A stretch of 64,000 nt of DNA from Panicum virgatum. Lineage: Eukaryota; Streptophyta; Magnoliopsida; Poales; Poaceae. Of the stretch, positions 1-10,094 are shown piece after piece; within the stretch, counting starts at the first letter, position 1, and the number at the start of each line of letters is the position of its first letter. The DNA lies in assembly GCF_016808335.1 (NCBI RefSeq), contig NC_053142.1:3852918-3916917 (forward strand), given 5' to 3'. A program made the position numbers and the translations under genes. The notes below the pieces were generated by a model. It was not told the DNA's origin. It saw nothing but the letters and a program-made list of their open reading frames with translations, and did no database searches.

Positions 1-563
1 TCCATGACAATTGAAACAATCCTCACCAAAGCTAGCCCCCATATCCACCTCACATACCTCTACTTTTGGGCCCATCCGAAAGCACCAAATGTTTGACAGG
101 GAAGGTTGGCAGACTGAAATCATCGCGCATCCCCGTGGAGCCGCGATACCGCGCCCCCTGCGCCGGGTTTTTTTCACCAATGGGTTTTCTACCCTCCCCT
201 CGTACCCGCCCGCTCATCACGCCCCAATCACCACCGAGATCGCGCTGGGGACGCGGCGCAACGTCGGGTCGTGGCGCCCTCGTGATGCTGCTGCCTCGCG
301 GCGCCCTCGTGACGCCGTGAATCATGCTCTCTCCCCGTTTCCTTCCTTCTCTGCCGCACCCAACCTCGCCCCTTCCACGCGCCTCTGTCGCCCTCTCTTT
401 CCCCATCGCTGTCACCGTCGCCCTCCCCCGCGCTCGACTCCTCTGCCCCCGCCGCCGCCGCCACCGCCACCGCACCCCTGCACCATGACCCGAGCCCGAC
501 CCTGGCACCGAGCCCGCCCTCGCTGCGGTGCCCCGCCGCCGCCGCTCTCGCCTCCCCCTCTAG

Positions 564-986
564 CCTCACCAGAAGCGGGCGGCCGCGGCGTTGGTCGCGC
601 TCTCCGTGGCTGCCGCGGGCCACGCTCCGGCCGGGCACGGGGCCTCCGGCGCGCGCCGCCTGTGGTCGCCGCCGCCGTGCGCGCTCCAGCGCTGCAGCCC
701 CAGCCGCGGCTATGCGTCGCTCCCGGGTGCGGAGGCGGTGAGGTGGGACGGGGAGGAGGAGGTGACACCGGCGGAAGTGCGGCGGCTGATGCGGCTAGCC
801 AATGTCGACGCACTCAAGCGGCAACTCGGGGACGGGGAGGTGATCCCGTACGCAGACCTGCTGCGCGTGCGCCAGGAGGCCGCCGCGGCCAGGACGCGCG
901 CCGAGGCCGCCGCGCTCGCGGGCGTGCTCGACGAGGCCGGCGTCGTGCTGCTCTTCTGCGACAGGGTCTACCTCCAGCCCGATAAG
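564..986 (+). pseudogene. MCU (mitochondrial calcium uniporter) exon 1 fragment
   Basis: The frame read from 564 to 986 gives the N-terminal part of a plant MCU-family protein, the pore subunit that takes Ca2+ into the mitochondrial matrix. It has a basic, Ala-rich leader, then segments such as VIPYADLLRV, AAARTRAEAAALA and VVLLFCDRVYLQPDK that match the conserved region before the pore domain. The exon stops at a GT donor (986|GTCAGC), where plant MCU genes have their intron. The exon that should encode the coiled coil, both membrane helices and the DxxE selectivity motif is not found downstream. In this frame there is no ATG between the stop at 561-563 and the homology; the first usable codon would be TTG at 591. 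I read it as a captured, non-functional fragment. Assignment by motif recall, not by search. Confidence 0.72.
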
Positions 987-3457
987 GTCAGCTCGCATCG
1001 CATTGCCGCCCTATCCTACCCCTCCCCTCCCTCCTCGCCGCCTCGGTTCACTGGGTCCCCTCCTTCGCGGCTCGGCTTACCCGTGCTCCTCGCCGCTGGT
1101 TATCCTTGTTTGTTTGTTCGCTGTTTGAATAGTTGTATGACCCACCAGCCAATCCCATGCGGCGCCGGCCTCCCAGTCAGGCCGAGACGCTGCGGGTCTT
1201 CGCTCACGGATCTCCGAGCTCTCTCTGCCCCGGCCGGCTGCTCGCGGAACCGTCGCCCTCCAATCACGCAGAGCCGACGGCGGCAGGAAGAAACCGCACC
1301 ATGCCCAGTTAGTGCTGACCCCCTCCCATGTCGTTGCCGCATAGCTGTCATCCATCCTTGTGCCCCCCACTACAGAAATACATGTGCTTGCCTGCTGGCG
1401 AGGACAACTCTGCATGTGTGAATTGCATTGCTTGTTTTCTTTGGTGCATTTTTTAAGAATCTGATTGGTGTACATGTGCATTCTTCACGACATGAGTTCT
1501 TAACTTGTTGTGCAGGTGCTAAGCGAAGTTATTATTTTGTGTTTTTTGCAGGGAAGGATCGTGATTTACCCAAGATATTTTGGAGGTGAAAGATGAACCA
1601 ATTTTCTTATTCTACATGGAAGCGTAGCACATAAGTGGAATAAGCAATATTTTCTTTCTTGTTGTTTAGGGCAATCACTGTGTCCTGGGTAGCAACCATT
1701 TTGTTTAAACATTGGTCTGGTTCAGTGCTAAAAGGTAATCGTGCCACGGAGCTATTCAGTTCAAATTGAAGCATAATCACTTTGTCTGCTATCTTCGCAT
1801 GCTTTATATGATTTATGATTTAACAATGGCTCAATTATCTAACCATTTTGATTGCCTACAGACTCATATATTGTGCCGTCCAAGGATGCCTTTACTCATT
1901 TGTTGCATTGATTAATTTGGATTTAGACACATAATAGTTAGCTTCATTTGTTCTATGCTTCCTGTTTGATGAATTGTTAGTGTCATCGGTGTATTCAGTG
2001 ATACTTGCTAAAGGTCGGCCTAATATGGTGGTGGTCAGATTGATTCATTGACTTGCAGTTAACTCCATGCTTGCTGATAGTCAAGGAGTTGCTCAGGCAT
2101 AGTGTAGTATGGGTGTAAATTTCAATGGTATGTAATTTTTAAAGTGAGCCTCACTCTCTTTAACTCTGAAGTATTCTTGCAGGACCATGCAGACTGCAGT
2201 GGGTGTTTTTGGTGGTAAAAATTATACTAATGGAACATTTCATTACATGCACCTTCACTAACTGTGGGCTCAGGTGAGTAGAAGCATGAGTGAGTAGCCT
2301 TTACTATAGAAAAAGGCCTGGCTGAAGTCAGTTAAAAAAGAACAGTACAAGAGAAAAGAAAAGATACACAAAATTATTTGCATTCTATATTGGTTCAGCT
2401 ATAATCGAGTAGCACTTATGAAAAAGAACTAGCTGAAAGGTTCAGCTATAAAATAACAGTACAATAGAAAAGAATCGGACAAATCTATTTGCATTCTATA
2501 TTGGTGAGTTTCTAATTGTTTTTCATGTAGATGCATTATCATTTTCTTAATAATATTTTGAGTAATATTGAGAGCTGTTCATGGCATCCTAATTTCTAAT
2601 CATTTATTTTGGGCTTGCTTTAAGTTCTATTCTATCTAGGATTAGTATTGGATCATATTTTGCACCAATAAATCCCCACTCTTATTTACTTACATCCTTT
2701 CTTGTTCCTTGCAGGGTGTACAATCTGAACCATCAATTTGCTATTTTTCCTCCAGAAACTGAATTTCAAAATATTTTATTATGGATATATTTAATTGGGA
2801 TAATACAAGCATGTCTGAAATCTAAGCAACTGAATCTCTAGCTCTTCTGAAAGCTGCTGCTATTCAGTAAGTATAAGCTATAACCCTTACATTGTACTGG
2901 CTAATTTACTACATTTGGAGGGTTAACATCTAGACTTATCATTCTTTTTAATGAATGGTTGCCTATTCGTGCTCATAACCTTTATTCAGTGTATGGCATT
3001 TGCAGCTCTTTGGGATGGTTTGACAAGGCACATCACAAGCAAATATTGGAGGAGCTACTACTGTAATTCATTCCCTGGTTCTTTTGGATAAATTTTTTAT
3101 GTCCTGACTTCAACACCTTCACTTGCATGCCAGCATCAGTCTGTATGGATCCAGTTTAAACAAATTAATTTAACTGTGCACTCTCATGGTTATTTGCAGC
3201 CAAATGTATGAAACCAACATGCTCAGTTAGAATAAATTGAGCATGTACAGGCAAATGTATGACAAGTGCCTGATTGTCCTGCTGTACAGGCATACAGCTT
3301 GATGGTCTGGTCTTTGAAAGCCCTAGGTATTCTTCTTGTGTGCTAAACTCTTAGAATAAGCTTTGTGTCCCATTTTGCTTTTAGAGAATGCTGGAGACAG
3401 GCAAAGCTCTGCAATCTTATCCCTATTACTTTGGGTTTTAGGTAGTTTCCTTCATGA
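987..3457. other. No recognised gene; intron-like AT-rich filler
   Basis: About 2.5 kb of AT-rich DNA between the MCU and RHD3 fragments. I see no open frame with recognisable homology. Around 2385-2505 a block containing TTTGCATTCTATATTGGT and GGTTCAGCTATAA occurs twice, a local imperfect duplication. A short exon-like run after the AG at about 1550 could be another captured scrap but is too short to name. Confidence 0.4.
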
Positions 3458-3585
3458 TTATGAATGTGATGGCTTATTACGTATTTTCCATGCATTCATG
3501 TCTTGCAGATCAGAAATGGGAATTATGAATGCGATGGCTTATTACGAATTTTTCATGCATTCATGTCTTGCAGATCAGAAATGGG
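3458..3585 (+). repeat. Two-copy tandem duplication (about 65-bp unit) over the RHD3 splice acceptor
   Basis: Copy 1 (3458-3520) and copy 2 (3523-3585) are near-identical: both run from TTATGAATG through GCATTCATGTCTTGCAG to ATCAGAAATGGG, with three or four mismatches. Each copy carries the same candidate splice acceptor, but only the second is followed by the RHD3 reading frame. Confidence 0.85.
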
Positions 3586-3883
3586 GGATGTGTGTTTCTC
3601 TACACACCTCATTGACGGTGATGGGGTTTTCAATGTCTCCGAATTGGAGAACTTCATGAAGGAAGCTAGATTGGGTGAGTGCAGGCTCTCGTATGCTGTT
3701 GTATCAATAATGGGCCCGCAAAGTAGTGGTATGTGGTCCTTTTTTTCCATTGTGTCGATCTGTTTACTTGGTATTTCCGTTTATTTAATTTCACCATCTT
3801 CCTCTTTTTCTTGCAGGGAAAAGTACACTTTTGAATCATCTTTTTGGCACCAATTTTAGAAAGACGGATGCTTTCAAAGGAAG
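3574..3883 (+). pseudogene. RHD3/atlastin-like GTPase, N-terminal exons only
   Basis: Two adjacent exons (3574-3728 and 3818-3883) encode the start of a ROOT HAIR DEFECTIVE 3 family protein, a dynamin-like GTPase that fuses ER tubules. The first has ATG at 3581 and reads through [18 protein letters not shown] to IMGPQSSG. The second continues with [22 protein letters not shown], which completes the G1/P-loop GxxxxGKS/T. The intron between them (GTATGT...CTTGCAG) keeps phase. The exon after the GT at 3884 (switch and G4 regions), and the C-terminal helical and membrane parts, are absent; unrelated sequence follows. The fragment lies in the same orientation as the MCU and COG3 pieces. It cannot make a working GTPase. 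Confidence 0.82.
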
Positions 3884-3924
3884 GTGTGCTACTATTTCTT
3901 TATATTTGTCACTAAACTTATGCG

Positions 3925-4414
3925 GGGCCCGATGTGGGGGCTGATGGCCGGCCTCGCCACCATCGACGCGCAGCCCCACGGAGGCTCCCCTCACACTCCT
4001 TACGCGGTCACGGGAATTGCCATTGGAGTCTTGCCTTTGGGAGTGGGGCTCCTGTTCTAGGTGCACAGCAGGTGTATGAGGTAATGCCCCATTCGACACT
4101 CTTCTTTCTTTTTTTCTTCAATTCGTGTGCCACTTTATTCAGTGTCACTGCATTTTTGGGTCAGATATTTACAATCATTTGCTTACCATGTGACTTGATG
4201 CATACAGCAATTTGGTAAACCTGAGCTCCTGAAGGTTATGAGATGTAGGTTTAAGAAAAAAAAATATAAAGATTAGGCACATGCAGTCGGAAATTGGAGC
4301 ACGGCTCCATACTTTTGATGTATATGTTATTCTTTAAACCAATCTATTATGTTTGCGGTTTTGCAGTAAGCCTCGAGGATTCAGAAGACACAGTTATCAC
4401 TTTAATAGAACCCG
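3925..4414 (+). other. Unassigned exon-like segments with splice signals
   Basis: A GC-richer block (about 3925-4080), unlike the AT-rich DNA around it, ends exactly at a donor (GAG|GTAATG). A 48-bp block (4367-4414) sits between TTGCAG and GTACGT. They look like exons of at least one further captured gene, but I could not assign a protein in any frame. They are listed so they can be searched. Confidence 0.35.
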
Positions 4415-4534
4415 GTACGTACCCCTCTATTTGCACCACTTGAAGGTGCATACCACAACATGTGACCTACTGTATTCTGAAGACTGGTAGAATTGTAATC
4501 GTAATGCTATCATGCGCAATTTAGTTTGGATTAG

Positions 4535-5531
4535 ACGCCGTTCCCAGCGAACCTGGTGAGGCCCCAGCCATTTGAGAATTGTCTTCATTTTTTGTATGCA
4601 ATATTTAGTTTAATCAGTGGATGTTGGGATGTCGTGGGGATGTTATTTGGGCTATTTTGTGCTGTAAATTTTGTGCCTGGCTGCAGTGGAACCCGGTGAA
4701 ATTGGGTTTGAGTTGGCAATGCAAGCAGGGTTTAAGCGATTTATTTTTGTTGAGTTGGGAACTTGGGATTCTAAGCACATGTTCAGTCTTCTCGGGTAAT
4801 TTCATTGAATGGCTCCTACTGTACAATATATTTGCCCTATTTTAGTGTTCCTTTTTCTGGTTTGGGTTAATATAGTTCATATATAGTTTCTTAAATGTGT
4901 TTTCTGGGTGTTTATATCAGAAAAAGAGTTCACGGAAGGATGGAGGTGTGACAGTTCCAGAGAGAGAGTCTGCTTTGGAGGAGGCTGGTGCAATGGATGC
5001 GGTCTTGGTGAATACACATAAGGTTTTCATTCTTTTGTTCCTTAACCTTTTGCTTCATGGCTGTAGTGCTACTTGTAACTATCACTGAAAATGCAATGTT
5101 CAAATTACAATTTTCTTTCATGTAGTTCTACAGGTGGTTTGTAAAACTGGAGTCGGCTGTGAAATCTGAGTTTTGTTTAATGTCACTATTTCTCTTGGCG
5201 ACAGAAAAATTATGATAACATTGTTTGCTCACTCTGGAGACATTGTTTATTGATAGACAGAGGAGAAGTATCGCCTTTATGAGAATACATTAGAGGAGCG
5301 TGTCAACACATGTGACAGCATCCTGAAGCAATTAAGGCTGCAATTTTTTTTGTTTCTTTATGTTGAAAAAAATCTGTACAGACGTATACACCTTTGCCCT
5401 TTCAGTTTTAACCCTTTTAAAGTGCATCTCTACAGGTTGATGATACATTGAACTTGTTTGAAGAACTACAGTCCTTGCACTCGAGTGTTGCCACGAAGAC
5501 TAAAACTTTGCATGATGCTTGCGGCCAACTG
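4535..5531 (+). pseudogene. COG3 (conserved oligomeric Golgi complex subunit 3) fragment, five partial exons
   Basis: Five blocks match the N-terminal part of plant COG3, a subunit of the tethering complex for retrograde intra-Golgi vesicles. They are 4535-4555 (PFPANL), 4921-5022 (KDGGVTVPERESALEEAG), 5126-5170 (FYRWFVKLESAVKSE), 5257-5331 (EEKYRLYENTLEERVNTC) and 5436-5531 ([17 protein letters not shown]). All keep frame and order. The real gene continues for several hundred more residues, which are missing. Decay is visible: after 5170 and after 5331 the expected GT donors are gone, the latter reading CAATTAAGG where CAGGTAAGG is expected. A stop also precedes the first block in frame. This is a captured, drifting copy rather than the working gene. 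Confidence 0.82.
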
Positions 5532-7622
5532 GTATGTCCATTTTGCACCACTTGTGTTAATACCATCCTTATAGTTGTGTTTGTGCGCTTTGACTCTTAA
5601 TAGTGAAATATCCATCTACCAGAGAGAACCATCAGTTCTACACAACTTGTGCACATAAGACATCTTGAAGCATTAAAAAAAGAGAGCAGCGCTATGCATC
5701 TAACTTTGCTCACGATTTTCCACTTCCAACCAATAACGGCGCTCTGTTTCTCATCAAAGTCAGCCCAAGAAAGTACATAAACTGAAAAAAAAAACTCACA
5801 TCTCTTTTAGTTTGTAGCAAATGCATTCTGATCCATGATTCTGTTTAAGTTGTTTTTTATCAACTACCAACTGGTGAAATGAGCAAGTCAAATTCCATTG
5901 AGATTTGAGAGTGTTTTTCTCATGTGCAACTTGTGGAATCTATTATTAAATTATGTTGCTTTGATACAAATGGGGAGTGCCCACCTTCGATACAAATGGC
6001 TACTAACTTTCGTGGTTAATAAAAGGTTTTCACTATTTCCATTAGGTTTCTTGGAATCTGTTTGCTGCAAAATTAATCGAGAAAATATGTGTGCTGCCAA
6101 GTTAATTTGTTTTGTTTAGTAATTTCTTCTGATATGAACTATTTATATTGCAGGGAGCATGTTTATGTAGCCATTCTGATCATTTCATTATGTTTGTGGA
6201 GAAATAGGGGGCTACTTTTGTGCAAAGCTGAGCAAATTCATAGGAGAATCTGATGGAGCTGATGATCTTGGTCCCGCTGCAAATATTATGGGATCCTCAA
6301 TGAAGCGAACTAATATCAAAATTTAATTTGGAGGCATTTATGGAATCAGAGTTTTAGTTTGGTATTATCTGATTTAATCTCGGCGCATTCGATGATGCTA
6401 CCAATATTGTTTGCATATCACTATGATAGTATCGAGTTTGCACCATATCCTGATTTGGCATCATAAGGATGCTGTTAGAAGTGAGGTATATGTTAATATT
6501 TTCTGGATGTGCTACATTATTAGCAATGGTCTGCAAGTTAATCATGTGTGAGTTTAAACATCCGCTCTGAAGGAATCTTTTTTTTCGAAAAACACATGCT
6601 TGCAGCGCTCTTTAGATGGCCGTTTCATGACAAGATGCTGGTGTCATTTTGCTTTATATTAAACAATTATGTTAATTCCTCATAGATATTGAATGGAATA
6701 TTTGGTGGCAAAAATAATTGAGGTGTGGCGACCTGCTCGCCCTTCCGGCCCAGTTCCGCGCTGCGGTACCGAATGGACAGCGCCATTTGGTGAAGATGAC
6801 CCTTGGTATGGAACCTCTCAGATTTAACGGTCATGTATGTTAACTCACATGCGGTGCTAATTTTTATTTACTGGCGAAGTGGCTAATTTGTAAAATTATG
6901 ATTGTGATTTCACTATTTCACAACTGTTCATGTTGGACTCATGGTATCTTGAAAAAGTAGCATAGCTGCTGGCAAAATCAAGTTTTAATTGTGATTTTGG
7001 TTGTCTCATTAACTGAATGGAATATTTCATTTTCATATTTTGGTATGTTACATTTTAATAGTACTAGATTTCTATCTCAAACTTTAAAAAGATGCCGAAA
7101 ATTGCCTTTACATCAGTGTTACAAACAAAAAGAGGTATTATCAGCCTCAAGGGTATAATGGTCATTTTATACACAGGACAAATAATCTATCAGTAATAAA
7201 CAGCCAAACACCTTGCTTATTTTGGATAGCAGATTCTCCAGACCGCGGCTTATCAGATAAGCCTCAGCTTATAAGCAAGTTTCATAAAAGCTCTCTCAAA
7301 CATAGCTTAAACATATAGATGGATTGGCATTGGCGAAACATATAGATGGAGGGAAACATATATATGGATTGGCATTGGCGAAACATAGATGGATTGGCAT
7401 TGGACTCCCTAGAGATTCGAACAACATATTTTTAAGACTACATGCTCATGCGTGAAATGATGTTGGCCAATCATGGGAATGGTGATAAGTAGATGAACCA
7501 ACTGATTGTTCAATTCGCACCATTAATAAACGATGTAATTTCCATAGTGTTCAGCTTGGTATTTTTGATATTTGGAATAATATATTTTGTTTATTTATTT
7601 TTTGCAGCATTGGTCTTCAAAA
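5532..7622. other. No recognised gene up to the Helitron-like terminus
   Basis: AT-rich DNA. A short block around 6190-6300 and a GC-rich one at about 6720-6815 have brief open frames that may be further captured exons, but I recognise neither. At 7313-7400 the words ACATATAGATGG and GGATTGGCATTGGCGAAACA recur three times as a small direct repeat. Confidence 0.4.
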
Positions 7623-7652
7623 CACGTGTGTGCCGCACGTGCACCCTACTAG
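7623..7652 (+). repeat. Helitron-type 3' terminus (hairpin plus CTAG)
   Basis: A 6-bp stem CACGTG (7623-7628 and 7636-7641) around a 7-nt loop is followed by CACCCTA and CTAG (7649-7652), then T. Grass Helitrons typically end in a GC-rich hairpin about ten bases before CTAG and insert between A and T. The stem here is shorter than in many families. Confidence 0.6.
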
Positions 7653-10094
7653 TTGACATAATAGGTAAGGATAGGAATTGTGTATAATTAGAGAAAAAAT
7701 AGTGAGATAGCAATGGTTTTTCCTACAGTTCAAGGTGATTTGATATCTGAATTTGGTCCTTAAATGTTGGATTCAAATTACTTTTTAATAATGAAGTGTG
7801 TTTCGGCATTCAGCATGAGAAGAAGAATTTGGGCAAAACATTATTTTGAGTCCAAAACAGTTGTAGCTAGCTAGTTCTCTTCTCGTTTTTTTTAAAAACA
7901 AGTTATTTCCCTTCTCAAAGTAATTAAGCACCATCGTCAAAGTAAAATCAGGTGGTGACAGCCTAGTAGGGTGCCAGTGTGTTGCAACGGTTGTAAAATT
8001 ATTATGCATAAGTCTTGTTGCATACCAATATTGCTAACAAAGTATTAAAAATTGTGAGATGCACAAATCTAAATGCATAATGGTTTAGTGGAAGATAAGT
8101 TTTTCCCCCTCAATTTACATTGAATTTAAATTACATAGACATGTCATAATAAGTACAGTTCAATTAGATATGTCATAATAAATACATGTTTTTGTGACGA
8201 TTTGGAGGTTTAGCCCCGATTTAACTGAAAGAGGTGACGAAAATATCAAATATGGAATGAGAGTTAGAAGTCAATGTCATATAAGGGAGAAAAATTCACG
8301 AGGTCAAGGAAAGGAATTAGTTATCTTCCAATATTAAATAAGGAATTTCTATAAAAAAATTAGCTCTTCTCATACACATGAATCTTTTTTTGAGGGAAAA
8401 TACACATGAATCTTTTGCCCATAGCCTATGTGGAACACTATGGCTATTTCTCTTGGATTTTTTTAGACGTTTCTAATTCTGCTTTTTATTGAATGCTGGG
8501 AATCAGTAGGGTAGGATAAGGAAGAAACTCATGCATTATATTAGTAGAGAAGAGATGTGTGAATCGATCCAACCTTAGTGTTCTCCATGCTTGTGGTTTT
8601 AATATTGTGAGCATAGACAGCAATAACAAGCCTTTTAGCGTGATTGTCAAGAAGACATCTAGCTCTTCTCTAGAGTATCCCATAACATTAATCAAATCCA
8701 GAAGGATTACTAATTAAGCATAATAATATGGTTCATCTAACCTAAGTGAACAATCTCAACATGAAGTGTGATTGCATATAAAAAGAACATGTTCGATGAA
8801 CAGGGAGCACTAAAGTAGATAAACTAGAGCATATGAGCAACATCAATGGATGGTAGATACTAATCCGTAGGTATAGCAAGAGTAACTAGTTAAATTAAGG
8901 TTGAATGCACTAAATTGTCCTATATGTGATTGCATCTCAAGCATCTCTAAACTATTTTCCTCTATATACCTTCCAACTAATATCCAATCTCCGCTATGAT
9001 CTTCGATGACTCAATTGCATTAGCACACTTACTTTCAAATACTAAGAAGAGTCCTTAGCAGAAGACTGCTGTACAAAAATACCATATGCTCTCAACATAC
9101 TACACCTAACTACTATGATTATATCTAGTAGCTATGTCATCTAGATCGATTACTGAAAAATGGATTAAGGGACTATTCGGTGCATATATTGTAAGGTTGG
9201 CACCATTTGCCATGAAAGTTTGCCATGAAAGAATACCGACGATCTATTTTTAAGTGGTCATGTAGTTGCGATTTCCAGTTAGAAACCTTATTTCCATCCC
9301 TATGCATGCATCATATTGGTCAGTTTTCGATGATTTCTATTGAAACACATGCTATATTTAAGTTATCTTCCTTTTTTGAAAGGAAATAAGCTAGCTTCTT
9401 TTGTTTCATGGAGGACCGTTATTTATTGAAAACATCATGCACAAACACTTTGGTACATCTAGGTCGCTTAACGGTTATTACCATTTGACAGGAAGCACCC
9501 TGCGAACATTACTGTTGTCAATCTCAATACGTCTGATTCGGATGCCGCCAGCAAGTTGCGCAAACTGGATCTACACTTACATAGATGGTAGTCGCCTAGT
9601 TCATGACTCCCTGTGGGGGGTTCTGGAAATCGGTCAGGCGGTCAGGTTCGAAGCTAGGATTATGGACTGGTAAGGATATTAGATGGAGGAATAGGACAAT
9701 CCAATGGGACATGGAATGGCTGCTGAGTACAGAATCATGTGAAGCATGCGTTACAGGGTAATAATATTATCAGTTGATCCTGTTACAAAATTCAAGTTTT
9801 GATGATAATTCAAGCAAATAATGTATTCCCCCCTCAACAAAATTAAACACATTCTATTATAGCTGAACCAGCTCAATTACAGAACAACAGCCATGCTGCT
9901 TTCGACTCAATTTTGTACAAATATTTTCAGGCTTCAGTTTCTTACGAAGAAAATTAAACAATCCGAAAGCTTTGATCATATCAATCAACTATCAACCTAA
10001 AATAAAAAAAATAAAAAAGCTCAAATGATCCAACCACCTGCTTTCAGTTTTTTTCCCGCCATTGAATAGTCTCATAGTCATACAGGAATAAATC
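7653..10094. other. Intergenic, no supported gene
   Basis: AT-rich spacer between the Helitron-like terminus and the stop codon of the ATP sulfurylase gene. The last few hundred bases before 10095 should hold its 3' untranslated region and polyadenylation signal, since that gene reads leftward. Short open frames, including one at 9401-9673, show no family motif. Confidence 0.5.

Larger units (their letters stand above)
1..7652 (+). mobile_element. Helitron-like element carrying MCU, RHD3 and COG3 gene fragments (5' end not located)
   Basis: Exon-like fragments of three unrelated genes lie in one orientation within 7 kb: MCU (564-986), RHD3 (3574-3883) and COG3 (4535-5531). Each keeps pieces of its original introns and none is complete. 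The stretch ends at 7652 in a Helitron-type 3' terminus: a CACGTG/CACGTG stem at 7623-7641, eleven bases, then CTAG followed by host T at 7653. Helitrons are known to capture several genic fragments, introns included, in the direction of the element and to end in a hairpin plus CTRR before T. The 5' TC terminus was not identified, so position 1 is only the window edge. A non-Helitron chimera built by other rearrangements remains possible. The terminus is seen; the class call is inference. Confidence 0.6.

Noticed and set aside
9401..9673. 90-aa plus-strand ORF
   Set aside because: No recognisable motif; another frame (KHPANITVVNLNTSDSDAA) looks protein-like, but I could not assign it.
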